From Aphrocallistes beatrix (Eukaryota > Porifera > Hexactinellida > Sceptrulophora > Aphrocallistidae), in contig OY725504.1 in NCBI GenBank assembly GCA_963281255.1, positions 1,922,001-1,986,000 of the forward strand: DNA of 64,000 nucleotides, read 5' to 3'. A model generated the notes under the pieces. It made no database searches and was not told the origin of the DNA. It saw only the letters and a list, made by a program, of their open reading frames with translations. Position numbers and translations under genes: made by a program. Of the stretch, positions 45,918 to 58,283 are shown one piece after another. Every line of letters starts with the position of its first letter. Within the stretch, counting starts at the first letter, position 1.

Positions 45918-47889
45918 CAGCCGTATTCACTAAGATCTTAAGCACTAAGATTGATCTTAAGTCTTAAGATCGATCTTAGTTAAGATCGATCTTAAGATCG
46001 AACTTAGAGCTATTCACTAAGGATTAAGATCGAACTTAAAAATAACGTTAGGGTTAATATGATTAGAATATAGCATTATACTAATCAAATACAAAACTGA
46101 AGTATAATATTAGTAATGGTAGTAGTCATTTATTTTTGATCTAGTAAAAATAAACTATATTTCTTCTTTTTGAGCAAAATTGAGGCAATTAATGTCAATA
46201 TTAGGAGCAAAGAAGATTGATTAACCCACTCCTGTAAGACATAGCTTCTATCTATGTAGTTGTACCGCCTGGAATGCCTGCTGGTGAGTCTCTTACAATA
46301 TCTGTGGTGAAATCTTTGTTTTGACTTTGAATTCTATTATGAAAATTCAATGTTTTATGTATGTAATCTATAATTATTCTACACTAGTCAATATCAAAGG
46401 AAGAGCTATCAAAGAGCTTAAGTTGTATCTCATGCATTCATAATATTATATCAAACAAACATATAAACAACAAGTGTCTTTGTATATTGTAACATGAAAA
46501 CCTCTCTAAGACAAAATATAAACACTGGATATGAGAAGTGCAATAAATTGAACTCTATCGACGTTAAAATTTCTGCTTTATTTGGTGTTACGAAAATAAT
46601 TGGTGTCATTAGTGGTTATGGTAAGTCGGCGTCCTCCCGTGTGTATAAATTGCTGCTGAGTACTTGCATTAACAATACCAAACCAAATGGTCAAATCCCA
46701 CAAAGCAAATTGGACCAGAGAAGAAGAGTGCAGTCTCATGAATGAAATTGAGTCGGCAGGTGAGATTTTGAGGGGATCAGGAAATTCTGCTGAGAAAAAC
46801 AAAAGGAGGAAACAAATCTGGAGATACATTGCAGCCAAACTCAACTCAGTGCATGGCAATGCCAGAGCTGTAGAAGATATTAGGAAAAAATGGACCAACC
46901 TAAAGTTAAATGCAAAGTCCAAAGTTGATGCCAGCTTTAGGGAAGCCAGAAAGACTGGAGTGGGTGCAAACACTGCTGGGCAGGTAGAAGATGAAGATAT
47001 GCAAATCCTATCAGCAGATAGAAGTATTTTTGCTGACTCTGCAGATCGGGTAACAGAGATGTTCCAAAACACCCCTGCTTTTAGTGGAATTTCAGGTGCT
47101 GCTGATCTTTTTCAAGCACCAGCAATAGCATTAACAGTATCAGCTGCAGGTCCCGATGAATTTGAAGGAACTCCAATTTTAGATTCTCCAGAAATTGAAA
47201 TCCCGACAACGTATATATCAAAGAAGGCATCAAAGAAAAGTCGGAAGAGAAGGTGAACTGTTGATGAGCAAGATGATTCGGTCGAACTCTTGAAGGCTGC
47301 AGACTTACTTCCGTTACAGCAGGAAGTTTTGTTCCAACAGATGGCTGTATTCTCAGCACAGCTACAGTTGATAGAAGAACAGATGGACTATTATCGATTG
47401 AAACGTCAGATACTGCTGGAAAAATCATTGTAAATAGGAAAATAGGATCAAAGTGATTATTATCAGTCATGTGAATCAATTTATAAAACCTGTCTCTATA
47501 ATTACGCATATTAGAATGAGTGTAAGATTATATAATCAAAGAATGTATGTTTGTTTATTCATACAAACCCAAGAAGAATTTGCCACGAATTATAGCATGC
47601 GATACATGTTGCGATGTTACACACATTAAGAGAAATGTTTAAAAATATTTAAATTTTATTTGAAGTCTAATATCAAACAAGGTAGATTCAATGTTCGATA
47701 GAAGTAATTTTGAACAACATTTATGAAGTAATTGGTGAAAATCAAATTAATTACAATACTTAAGACACCTCCCTAGGTTGCTTAAAGTTCGGTCTTAAGA
47801 TCGAACTTAAATCTTAGTGAATACGACTTAAGATCGAACTTAAGACTTAAGCACTAAGATCGATCTTAAGTTCTTAGTGAATACGGCCG
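45918..47889. mobile_element. PIF/Harbinger-like element carrying only the Myb/SANT gene
   Basis: Ends (CAG)CCGTATTCACTAAGA and TCTTAGTGAATACGGCCG, 3-bp TSD CAG (45915-45917, 47890-47892). Both subterminal regions are packed with AAGATCGATCTTAAG palindromes. Length is 1972 bp. A Myb-like protein is the usual companion of the DDE transposase in Harbinger elements; no transposase is present. Usual Harbinger TSDs are TWA, so the CAG target is a caution. Confidence 0.72.
46687..47433 (+). pseudogene. Myb/SANT-like DNA-binding protein of a Harbinger-like element, one nonsense codon
   Basis: The Met at 46687 is followed by a Myb/SANT-like trihelix domain: ANWTREEECSLMNEIESAGE, KNKRRKQIWRYIAAKLNSVHG and RAVEDIRKKWTNLKLNAKSK, residues about 5-85. 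The middle is acidic and proline-containing. The frame meets TGA at 47254-47256 after KKSRKRR, but the same frame continues for 58 codons with a helical, coiled-coil-like end (LLKAADLLPLQQEVLFQQM, QLQLIEEQMDYYRLKRQIL) to TAA at 47431. Homologues normally carry such a C-terminal coil, so the TGA looks like a mutation (CGA to TGA). In Harbinger systems this protein helps bind subterminal repeats and import the transposase into the nucleus. Confidence 0.72.
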
Positions 47890-47986
47890 CAGAACTTAGT
47901 GGAGCCATAGCCAAAAGACTCCCACATACCGAAAAATTAGCATTCTGTGCCTGGCAGTTTCTTCAAATCAATTTGTTACAGGTATA

Positions 47987-49321
47987 CTAGGTCGTTCAAT
48001 AAGTCTTGCGGGTCATGGTATATTTCGCAAACTATAATAGTAAACAAATCAGTTTTTATCTATAAGACAACCTTATATCTTAGCTTGATTTACTGAAAAT
48101 CTTAGCTTGATTGAATGAAAATTACAAATTTCTGATCAATTTATTCACACATCATTTCAACATACTGGTAAAATTATGGCTTCCAAGGATGACAATTTTA
48201 ATCTGAAACGGAGAGCTTACATTGAGTTTCGCACAAAACTCCGCATCCAGCCGGTACTCATCTACAAAGAGTTGCAGGAGGTATTGTGCATGGACTGCCC
48301 TTCCAGATCAACGGTCGAGCGATGGGCTGCACGATTTCAGTCTGGAAATACAGACGTGTCAGATCTACCTCGATCTGGGAGACCGGTGTCCGTCAGCACC
48401 CCAGAGAATGTTGCTCTAATCGAGAGCAAAGTCAGGGAAGATAAGTGTATAACAATCGAGCAGTTAGAGCAGAGTATGGAGATTTCATCGGGGGCCATTC
48501 ATTCCATTCTGACTACTCAGCTTGGTTTCCGATCCATTTGCGGTAAGTGGGTCCCAAACAACCTCGGCGATCAACAAAAGCTCGCACGTGTAAAGACTGC
48601 CAAGAAACTCCTGGAAACCTATGACGGTTGTGATCCTAGACGCCTAGCTGAAGTTATAACCGGGGATGAGACTTGGGTCTATTATTCAACCCCTTACAGC
48701 AAGTATAAAATGCGATCATGGGTGAGAGGCGACGAAAGACCGGCCCAAATTCCTAGGCCCGACTTCAGAAAACCGAAGGTCATGTACACGATCTTCTTCA
48801 ATAGTAGTGGTATAGTCTTGCAAATACCTTCTGAAAGTGGTAAAACAGTAAACGCAACGTTTTTTACAGAGAAAGTACTTCCAAGCCTAATAAAAAACGT
48901 GGAAGAGCTCCGTCCCAAGGCTAAAATGAAGGGAATAAAATTATTGATAGATAATGCTAGCTCCCATACAACCAAGCTCACTAAAAATTTCTTGGAATCA
49001 GAGGGGTTAGATTTACTTCCCCACCCACCCTACTCACCAGACCTAGCTCCCTGTGATTTTTGGCTATTCCCCAAGCTCAAAGTCTACCTTCAAAGCAGGG
49101 AATTTTAGTCGAAACAAACCCTCGGGTCGGCCCTGTACCACTTCTTCAAATCCACCCCCGAAGAAGAGTACAGAAATGCATTCATAAAGTGAGTGGAAAG
49201 ATCGAAACGCTGTGTAGAAGTAGGAGGGGGGTATTTCGAATAAATAATACATTGAGACATATTCTATGACATTTATTTATTATTTTATGGTATGACCCGC
49301 AAGACTTTTTGAATGCCCTAG
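47987..49321 (+). mobile_element. Mariner transposon (DD34D)
   Basis: Ends CTAGGTCGTTCAATAAGTCT and AGACTTTTTGAATGCCCTAG, continuing into CTTGCGGGTCAT, with TA duplicated (47985-47986, 49322-49323). Length is 1335 bp. It is inserted in an HR copy. Confidence 0.93.
48176..49243 (+). pseudogene. Mariner transposase with two premature stops
   Basis: The start at 48176 gives an HTH region (RAYIEFRTKLRIQPVLIYKE, SRSTVERWAARFQSG), the linker DLPRSGRPVSV, then WVPNNL in place of the usual WVPHEL. Catalytic Asp residues are in ITGDETWVYY, LLIDNASSHT and PYSPDLAPCDFWLF, with 34 residues between the last two. The frame stops at TAG (49106-49108) after LQSREF, then continues in the same frame (LGSALYHFFKSTPEEEYRNA) to TGA at FIK (expected Trp), and ends with GGYFE and TAA at 49241-49243. 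All catalytic residues precede the first stop. Only about 45 C-terminal residues would be lost. Confidence 0.9.
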
Positions 49322-49336
49322 TATATATCTTTAACT

Positions 49337-50124
49337 CAGGGTTGGAATTTAACCCGGGTTAAATAGGTTTTGCCCAGCCCAGTGGGTTAAACCCGGGTAA
49401 AATCCTGGTTTAATTAGTTTAAAACGGGTTTTATTCTCCAGAAACGGATTTTCCCAGTTATTGTCTTCAAATTTAACGATATAATTAATTATATTAGCGT
49501 ATTTATTGTAAGAGGTGCATATCAAAATCTAATACACTAATGAAAATCAAAACAAATGAAAAGCAAATCACCATTCAAACTCCACTGAACCTCTCAATTC
49601 TCGATAACAGGTTACCAATTTTGCTGGTTCTCTAAGTCTAATCTATTTCAATGTTTGTTCTGGACTAAACTAAAGTTAGAAAATATCCGCTCGATAGAAG
49701 CATTTATGCGCCTCACCTTGGACCTTCTACTTTTAGAAAAAAAGCTTTGAACAGGATCACTGGGCCACCAACAAAACTAGCCATTATACATGTAGTACCT
49801 GCTATAGTTAGAGTAGGTAAGATGAACAAACTGCTCTATATAATAGTAGTATCATTTGATTGTTTTCTTAAAGCACCTCAGATTGTTGTAACTTTTAAGA
49901 AATTCCATGTTCGTACATCAGGTCTTATTAAAAATATCATTACTGAATCTCAATATAATACTCGCAGAATAAGGTTTTTCAATCCAAACAATTAATATCG
50001 CTAAAATTAACTTGATTTACAAGTACATTAGAATAAAGCCCACTTTAACCCAGTTTAACCCACAAAAGGGGGTTTTGCCCAGCCCGGGTTTAACCCGGGG
50101 GGTGGGTTTAATTAGCCAACCCTG
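49337..50124 (-). mobile_element. Deleted hAT element with CAGGGTTGG ends
   Basis: Ends CAGGGTTGGAATTTAACCC and TTAATTAGCCAACCCTG; TSD CTTTAACT (49329-49336, 50125-50132). Subterminal GGGTTTAACCCGGG palindromes lie at both ends. A minus-strand scrap at about 49725-49590 reads RRINASIERIFSNFSLVQNK, the hAT dimerisation motif, so this derives from an autonomous hAT. Confidence 0.88.
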
Positions 50125-50469
50125 CTTTAACTATTAAAACTTGATTAATGTTTGTGTACAAGTATATATACAGGTATCCCTCGCCGTTCTCGGGGGTTAC
50201 GTTCCTGAGAATTGTCGCGAAAGGCAACATCGCGAACGGCAAGACGTTAGTTCAATGAGAATATTGGGGTTACGTTCCTAGATTATAAAAACTACGCTAG
50301 ATACAGTTTGCTAAATACGTTATTGATTCAATAGTTGAGCTGTAATACTGATACAAACACTGGCATAAGTGAAATGGTAGTAATAAATGAAGTGATAAAT
50401 GAAAAGATATAGATCCCCTAGTAGCAAACCTAATACCATACCTAAATAGTAAAGTCTAGCCTTTAGTAC

Positions 50470-50580
50470 TGTTGCGTGATATCTTGAGATCCTAGTATTA
50501 AGTAACTATGGATGATTTAGCACCGTGATATCTTGAGATCGTAATATTCTGAGATTTAGGTTTAAATTCTCAAATTAACT
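50470..50580 (+). repeat. Ginger1-B left TIR with two 16-mers
   Basis: GTGATATCTTGAGATC occurs at 50476-50491 and 50525-50540, the equivalent of the repeated 18-mers in Ginger1-A. The right arm 59834-59944 is its inverted partner. Confidence 0.9.
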
Positions 50581-50835
50581 TGTGGCTTGTTTTTATTTAG
50601 TTATATAGGAGTCTAGATTGTATTTGCAATTTCTTTCAAATTTTATTCGTACACACACGCACATATGTATTATTAAAATGTAACATTTATACTGATATTT
50701 GTAATATTGTTAAAATATGGACAAACCTTTTGATCATTAAACTATTTAATTTAAGAATCAATTTATTTATTGAGTTCATTCATTTTAAACCTAATCAATA
50801 TATTTTGGATAACCCCACCTCCGTCTTAATTAATT

Positions 50836-51378
50836 ACAAGCGCGCTTCGTTTGCTTGCGCTGCGCGGCTGGCAGACACTTCGTGTCCGCCGGAGGCTCCC
50901 TTCGGCCGCCTAGAGGTGACATTGGTTAATTATAAGGGAGATATCATCTCTAAACATGTCCATCTTAGTTTTAAAATCGAAATCACTCGAAAAAACACCA
51001 AATTTGTCAATTTTTAAAATTTTGATGAGCAATGATGACGTCATAGCAAAGTGATGAGTCATCATTTTTTGATGATAGTTGCATCATATGTGAGACGTGT
51101 TAGTATACAGATTCTATCAAAATTTCAGCTTTCTATCTCCTATAATAGCTGAGTTATGCTCGAATAACTGTGTTGCTTAACTTTCAAAAATGTTACAATG
51201 ACGTCATAATTCCATGATGAGTCGACATTTTGCTCTGAGCTCAGAATTACTGGAGCCATTGCCAAAAGACTCCCACATGCCAAAAATTAGCTTTCTGTGC
51301 CCGCCAGTTTCTTCAATCAATTCGTTACATATATATATATATATAAATATACATTAATCGAGTTTTAATAGTAAGGAT
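50836..51378 (-). mobile_element. HR repeat, full-length reverse copy (type copy)
   Basis: This copy shows the whole layout. One end holds three GC-rich palindromes: CAAGCGCGCTTCGTTTGCTTG, GGCTGGCAGACACTTCGTGTC and a GGCTCCC/GGCCGCC arm. Then come ATTGGTTAATTATAAGGGAG, ATGACGTCAT boxes at about 51035 and 51200, GCAGGCGCA-like GTGCCCGCCAGTTTC, GAATTGATT (inverted), a TA dinucleotide tract, and AATCGAGTTTTAATAGTAAG at the other end. There are no TIRs and no TSD. The hairpin end plus dinucleotide tract recall Helentron-derived HINE/DINE-1 elements, but the classification is only a suggestion. Confidence 0.8.
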
Positions 51379-51707
51379 GTACTAGTAGTAAATACGATTG
51401 ATTTATTAATGGAATACATTCGAAAATATTGTGAACATATAATGAAATCTGTTATAAAATGTTTGCATAAATACAAATAATACATATTGGAAAGTGAAGG
51501 ACAATTATCAACTGCAGGAATTATCAATCGTCCAGTAAGTTGAGAAGAAAGTGCAGTACCTATATCTGTAAAATATCAGAGATAGCAACCTTTGGAAAAT
51601 GAAATCCGTGAGAATCGAGACAATTCCCCTTCCAACGTTGACAGTCTCATCACTCTTAATCGGTAGAAGACTTGAATGAAAGCCGGTAGAGGTTAGGTTT
51701 CAATTGA

Positions 51708-51800
51708 TACAAGCGCGCTTTGTTTGCTTGCGCTGCGCGGCTTGCAGACACTGCGTGTCCGCAGATTTCCCCAGTGGGCGCTTGGGGATATTAGAGAAAC
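51708..51800 (-). mobile_element. HR repeat, hairpin end only
   Basis: Only the GC-rich end (CAAGCGCGCTTTGTTTGCTTG to the GGGCGCTTGGGG arm) is present, followed by unrelated sequence. Confidence 0.75.
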
Positions 51801-52553
51801 AATACGTCGCTTTCTTGTTTTATACTAAGTACGCTGGATTGTCATTTGTCTACGGTTACATTAATGAAATCAGAACTGTAGCAGAAATTTTGTTTCTTGA
51901 TAAATACAATTTATTTCGTATTAAGTCAACCAATCCTGAATGTAAACTCAATTTGAATACACAAAGTTCACATTGCTAAAGATTATTATACTTGAATAAT
52001 AAATTCCAGTCCATGTCGTTAAAAGTTATTTTATGATCGAATTGATTGATCGTAGCATATAACACACTTTAATTGTTGTTAACAATCAAATTATAGACTC
52101 AAAATAGCATTACTATTCAATCATTTATATGAAATAGAATCGTGTGAATGGCATTATAAAAGGCTGAAGGCTGAATGTACTTACAATTGCCCTAATAAAA
52201 ACAGTGTTCTCTTAGCTAATTAATTATGCGATCTTATTTGTTGATTTGGTTAACGTAACATCAAATAATCATATTAAATGCCAACTAGCATTTTTTCAGC
52301 AAAATAGACTATACGGACGACTCGGGATGAGGACAATTCCTTAAGAAAATAATGTACGTTTCAGTGTTCGTGGTAACTGAGTATTTATTTTACCAAGGCC
52401 TTAACTACTGCCGAGGACAAGCGTATAATATATAAAAAACTTTATCTATTTGTGTTTCGTCCCGGCTTGAACTCTTCAGTTGCGTTGCCTTTCACGCAAT
52501 ACACTTAGATGGATGTGTTGGTAGTGAAGTGTGTGATACTGAGAAATCGCTGT
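51801..52553. other. Ginger1-B 3' region, no gene
   Basis: A non-coding stretch between the HR fragment and the OTU stop. Confidence 0.4.
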
Positions 52554-54082
52554 CTATTCTATGTTGAGGACTTCATCTGATTTCATGCCATAAGTAGGGA
52601 TCGGACTGTTCAGCATCGATACAACAGGTTCATAATGGTTGCCGTAGTTGGTTATATAGATGCTAGTCTTCGAATTGGTACAAGCTCTTAATAGCTCCAG
52701 CGAACCTCATGAATTAAGGATCCGGGTTTTAGATAGTCGTTATTAGAGACGAAGATATCTGCATCGAGAATAGCAGAAGCAGCCATAATTTCCACATCAC
52801 TGTCCCAAGTCCCTTCAAGAAACACCAGGTTTTCATCCAGGAAGTATGTGCATGGAGTTACTCCTTTTTGGCGAAAATACCAGCCAAGTGTCGTCGTTCC
52901 TTCACTTGCAATAAAGTTAGTAATTATTTTTCGAAGTTGAACATGGCTTTCCTGACTTGTTATTATTTTCAAGAGACAGCGGTAGAGACAATTTCCATCT
53001 TCAATGATACTTTCTGTCTCCCAAGGTAGATACTCGCTAATTGGTTGTCCGACGAGGTTTCTTGGCTGCCTTATTGAGGAATGGAATGTAAGCCCAAGTC
53101 TGGAACATGTATCTCTCTGCCATTTTCCCGTCACTACCTTTATGGTAGGTATGCCTTCAGGAATCTCTGGAGTTTTCTCACTCCAATCTTCAGGGAACGT
53201 ATCCCAGAGGGTAGTGTTAAGGTATTGCATCGCCTAGAAAAAAAAGGTTTAAAAAACCGTCTAGTTTCAAAAGTCCAATGATTGAAACGGGAATGTAATA
53301 AGGAAATATTGATACTACTAATTATTTAAAATACTTACAACTCCATAGAGAACTTTTACAGTGTATTTGGCTGCAAGTAGATCTCCGAACTTAGGGGGTA
53401 GAGCTCTGAAGTCCAGCTTTCTAAAAGTATTTATCAAAATAATGACTTGTAATAAGTAGATACAAACTATCCTCAGATTTACGCATCAAAGTCCAAGTCA
53501 AATACTCAAATAATTCAGTGATATCAAATTATCTTGTTCAAAATCATTGACCCAATTATTTTAATTAACGAGAGTGAACTGTATATGTTAACTACATACA
53601 CTAAGCGGACAAACTATTTCAACACTTGATTCTTTCCCATACAAATAATACTAAAATGGGTCTATTCATGAATAGGGTTACTTCTAAACGATATGGGATA
53701 CAGCTAATCGGATTCCAGATTCGAATAATACGCATTCAAATTAGTCACAGGTTAATTTTTCTAATTAATCATTCATTCCTAACTTTTTGTAATTATCAAT
53801 CAGTGCCACCTTATGCCACATACACCCATTTTGACCACTATACATGATTGCAATGAATTACCTATGGTGGCTCAGGCTGATAAGATTGTTCATTGAGTTG
53901 GGTAATTTATTAGTTATGTTCAACTATGACTAATTCGAATGTGTAGATTTCGAATCTGAAATCAGATTTTTAGTATCTCTTTGAATTTGAACGTTATGTC
54001 CTTCATGAAATAATCCGATTTAGTATTATTTGTATGCGAAAGATTCAAGTGTTGAAATACTTTTGTCCGCTTGGTGTATGTA

Positions 54083-54849
54083 CAGGGTGGCTTGTAAGTT
54101 CTGTCCCAAGCTTTATTAGGTATAAAATTTCTTAAACTCAAACAATCTTAGTTATTATGGTCTTTAGAGATTGTAATTCGAATATTCTCAATGATTTTAT
54201 AAGATTTTTCGATTCTATTACTTAGAAATATGTTTTGTATGGTGAGTTTTGAGAAAAGAAAATGTGTCCTGGTACGCAGCGAAAATCGAGAATCCAGGCC
54301 ACTGCTTCTGTAAAAAATGTCTCTAAAATCGATGTTCCATGACGATTTAGCACCAGATACCTTTCATTCACCATTGAAATGTTTCACAAATCCATTGCAT
54401 TCATTATCAGAAACGAGATAAAGTTATTATTTCACTACTTCAAATTAGGTACATTTTGCAAAATCACCAATCACCAAAAAATCATCACCAAAAAATCTGA
54501 TCCAAAAGGTTCTCAATATATACTGATCTAAACATTCTATATTTCTACAAATTTATAGTGTTCGAGGAAAATGTGTGAGCTAATTTTTCCTAAGATTTGA
54601 AGACTCTCGGAAGAAAGCTTGAAAAGCAGTGGGCCCTGATTCACGATTTTCGCTGCGTGCCAGGACACATTTTATTTTTCCAAAACTCACCATACAAAAC
54701 ATATTTCTAAGTCATAGAATCGAAAAATCTTTTAAAATCATTGAAAATATTCGAATTACAATATCTAAAGACCATAATAACTAAGATTGTTTGAGTTAAA
54801 GAAATTTTATAACTAATAAAGCTTGGGACAGAACTTACAAGCCACCCTG
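54083..54849. mobile_element. Foldback MITE FB2, copy 2
   Basis: CAGGGTGGCTTGTAAGTTCT and AGAACTTACAAGCCACCCTG between TA dinucleotides (54081-54082, 54850-54851). Same family as 29154-29885. It lies in a Ginger1-B intron. Confidence 0.9.
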
Positions 54850-56352
54850 TACATGTAAATATAGAAATATATATTAATATTTAAAGATTTAAAATAATTA
54901 CCATGTTGTCTTCTGTGGTGTCATTAAGAAAACTGAATATCAAGGTGTTGGGAACGTACTCATGGAAACGATTAAGTTTCTTATGCAAGTCCTCGTGCAA
55001 TGGGGTCATAAAAGTGTTGTCTCGTATGTTCTGTTGTAGAATCGGCTAGAAAATAGATCATAGAAATAACATTCTAACACGCTAAAAATGCATCCTAATC
55101 ATGTTTTGGCGTTAATTATTTATAGGTTTTATTCTATTGTGTGAAACATACCTTGAAGTCGTGAAGTTTTGAAAGAATGTTGCCTTTTGAAAATCCGAAC
55201 GGATATCGTGACTAGCATAAAGAAAGTAAGAAAAGAAATTCATCATCACATATTCTACAGGAGATGATATTACATTCTTCAAAAGTATTTGGTATTTACC
55301 TGCCGAAGTTTCTTGCTTGGAGAATCAGATGTTGTTTCTGATTTAATCTTACGCGTTGCTCCGCCATGTCCGAGATCTTGTTTATAGTAGGGTCGTACTA
55401 TGTCAATCGGTAGCTTCTTCTCCTTATTTAGTGACCCAGCGCCAGCTTTCCGATCAGGAATGATAACATGACTTTCAGTCATCCGTGTGACAGTATAAGG
55501 CCCTAAATATTTACTTTGATGCTTGGTGTTAAGCATCTTCTTTATTTTGGGCATGTTAGCGTATAGGATGTAATCGCCTTCCTTTATCTCAGGTCTATTA
55601 TGAATATCGAATTATCAAACTTTTTTCTATTTTCTATACTATACCTCTTTCATCATCGAACCTCTTTCATCATACGGGAACATTTTAGAATTGACTAATT
55701 ACTTAGGTAATATAAAAATGACTGTTAGATTCATTACATCAAATTACCTCTTCTGGGAAACTTTCTTGTCATATTGCCTCTTCTGCTTCAACTGCTCTGT
55801 ACGAATCTTTTCACTAGCTAGTTCAAAAGTGTCACTTCTGAATTGATCAAGTATTTTAATGGACTCTTGTAGCTGTTCCTGGAGTGGAGAGACAGTGTCA
55901 GGTAAATCTCCTTCTTCAACTATATCATTAAGGGAGAGAATGACCTCCTCCATATTCATGTCATCTTCTGCAGAAACTGATATGTTGTTGATATTTGGAA
56001 TAAGGTCCTCGTATCTGAAATTTCTTCCCCACATTATTCTGTATGGCGTATTCCCGTGTGATTTCTTATGAGTAGAATTCATGCAGAAGAGAACTGATTT
56101 GAGTAGTTGCGGCCAACTACTAGTATGTTGGGATTGAACAACCATTTTATTCAACTTCCTATTTACAATGTACATAATAATATTTTAAATATTTTACTCG
56201 TGATTAATCAGCGAAGCCACTCATAATTAAGAAACTCGAATTAACTAGATTAAACTCTTACGTACGCCTTTAGGACTTTGTTTGTGCCTCAACTAATCCG
56301 TTAGCCATCGAGTGATAGGCACGAGTACTCCGATTTTGAATACCCAACTTAA

Positions 56353-58283
56353 GGATACCGCCCTCGAAAAAACATATGATTTGCATTACAGCATACGATG
56401 AAATTGAGGTATAAGAGATGTTAAGCGTGGGGAGGTATCTCCATCAAGAAATACTGGCACATTCCAAACCGTTTTTGATTCTCATTTCTAGATTTTGAGA
56501 TACAGTGTCTCAAAGTCTGTTTTTTTAATTTTCCACTAGCACATCTTAATGGTAGAAATTTAGACACTCAATGAATTGTTTAGGACATACCAAGGAATCA
56601 AACGCGCTTCCAAAATCGAATCATAGATAGTCTACCATATTTGCAACTTCATAGGACCAGAAGAAAGTTAAAATGACAAATATTGTAAATTTTATCGGGG
56701 TCCGAAAAAAAAGGGCCAAAAATATCTGTTTTTTTGGGGAAATCATTAATAAAATCACCGAGTTAGAATATATCCAAAAAATGGTGGTCCTACGTTCATC
56801 GCCTAATGATATGAAACAACTCTTGAAATTTTCAAACTTCTATCTCAAACCAAATTTGAGAAATAATTCTGTAAAGACGGTCAATTTTGAAATTTTAAAG
56901 TCCCGAGATATAGAGATTTTAAGTTTAGGTGTTAAGAAGAATGTAAAATGAGTTATTAATAATGCACATAAGCATCCACAGACATTTATTCGCATCCATA
57001 CTGCTGATTTAGGTATATTAAAGCCAAATATTTACCAAAAATAGCAAAAGTACCCTGAAAATCCACAAATTTCCTTGAGGCCCCTAACTCCGATTATTTT
57101 GAGATAATTGTAGATAATATTTAATATTCCTGGCACTGCGAAGTATAATCTATCAGTTTAGAATGAATAAAAAGCTTCCAAAAAGTATATTAGGAAGTTA
57201 GAGCGAAAGTCTACGACTTTTAGTTTCGAAGTTAGGATTTTCGAAAAATGCTACGTCATCATATGACAAAAATTTAAAACTTAACATTCCATAGGGTGTA
57301 GTGCAATTATTATCAAAGAATCATATAGGTACACTCATAAAAAGTATATTAGGAAGTGAGAACTAAGAATTTGGACTTGTATTTATCAAGATAGAGAGAT
57401 ATCTCTTTTTGGACCCTAAATGGTGGTTTTTGACCGAATTTGCGAGGTCCAAGGCCAGAACTTTCAAAATAATTATCAAAAGTTCTCCAATTTTTCTGTA
57501 CATATTATTAACGGCAATTGTATTTACTATTTAGCATAATAGCTAAATTTGGACACATATTTAATGATTAGATTCGCCATTTTCTAATAGAGTCAAAGTT
57601 CTCCATAGAATTTGTATTAAAATTAAATCAATGATAAGTCGAGAATTATTTATTTTTTGACAAAGGAATGGTCGAGGAACCTATATATTTTCGCATATAT
57701 CCTTTTATTTAAGGATATAATATATTATATATCTACAATAGTTTTTAAGATATGACATCGACCACTTTCGGGACCTTAGAGGGATATTATGGCCGAACTT
57801 TACCTATAATATGCGATATCTCAAGAACAAATGGTCGGATCTGAACAAATTTTTTTTTGAAACGATCAGAATTTTATTTCTGACCCAGGGATCGCTAAAT
57901 ATCTGAGATCAAACTTGCGATTTCCCGAGGATTATATAAATGAACTCCCATATAGAGCTATTTTGTTTGGATTTTATTTGCCCATTCTTTTAAATCTTTG
58001 TGTTTTATAATCTCCAAAGGTGCTAAAACAATGTTAAGGTTCATATCATTAAAAAAATATCAAATAAGTTAAACACTAATTGGTAAATGAGTTAAAATCC
58101 TCTAATAATTTTTCAATTTTTATTACCGCTAAACTTTAGGGGGTTATTTCGCAAAAAATAAAATAAAATGCCGTCCAAATAGTGCTATCAGATGGTAGAC
58201 CGATCAGTAATACAATGAAATTAGCAATAAAACATTTTGCTGTTTTTTTTTACGCCAGGCAAGATTTTTCGAGGGCGGTATCC
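56353..58283. mobile_element. TTAA-flanked element with GGATACCGCCCTCG ends, complete copy
   Basis: Ends GGATACCGCCCTCGAAAAA and TTTTTCGAGGGCGGTATCC, each next to TTAA (56349-56352, 58284-58287). The TTAA target suggests piggyBac, but the ends do not resemble known piggyBac CCY termini. It cuts the exon holding the third catalytic residue of Ginger1-B. There is no convincing gene in 1931 bp; a 92-codon frame at 56673-56951 has no features. Confidence 0.85.

Larger units (their letters stand above)
45538..47986 (-). mobile_element. HR repeat, reverse copy interrupted by a Harbinger-like element
   Basis: The hairpin end is at 45540-45575. The body runs to 45917 and resumes at 47890 (CAGAACTTAGTGGAGCC), ending in TTTCTTCAAATCAATTTGTTACAGG where a mariner is inserted at 47987. 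The continuity of the repeat across the insertion defines its boundary. Confidence 0.85.

Noticed and set aside
56673-56951. 92-codon frame inside the TTAA element as its transposase
   Set aside because: Too short and without DDE or other motifs.
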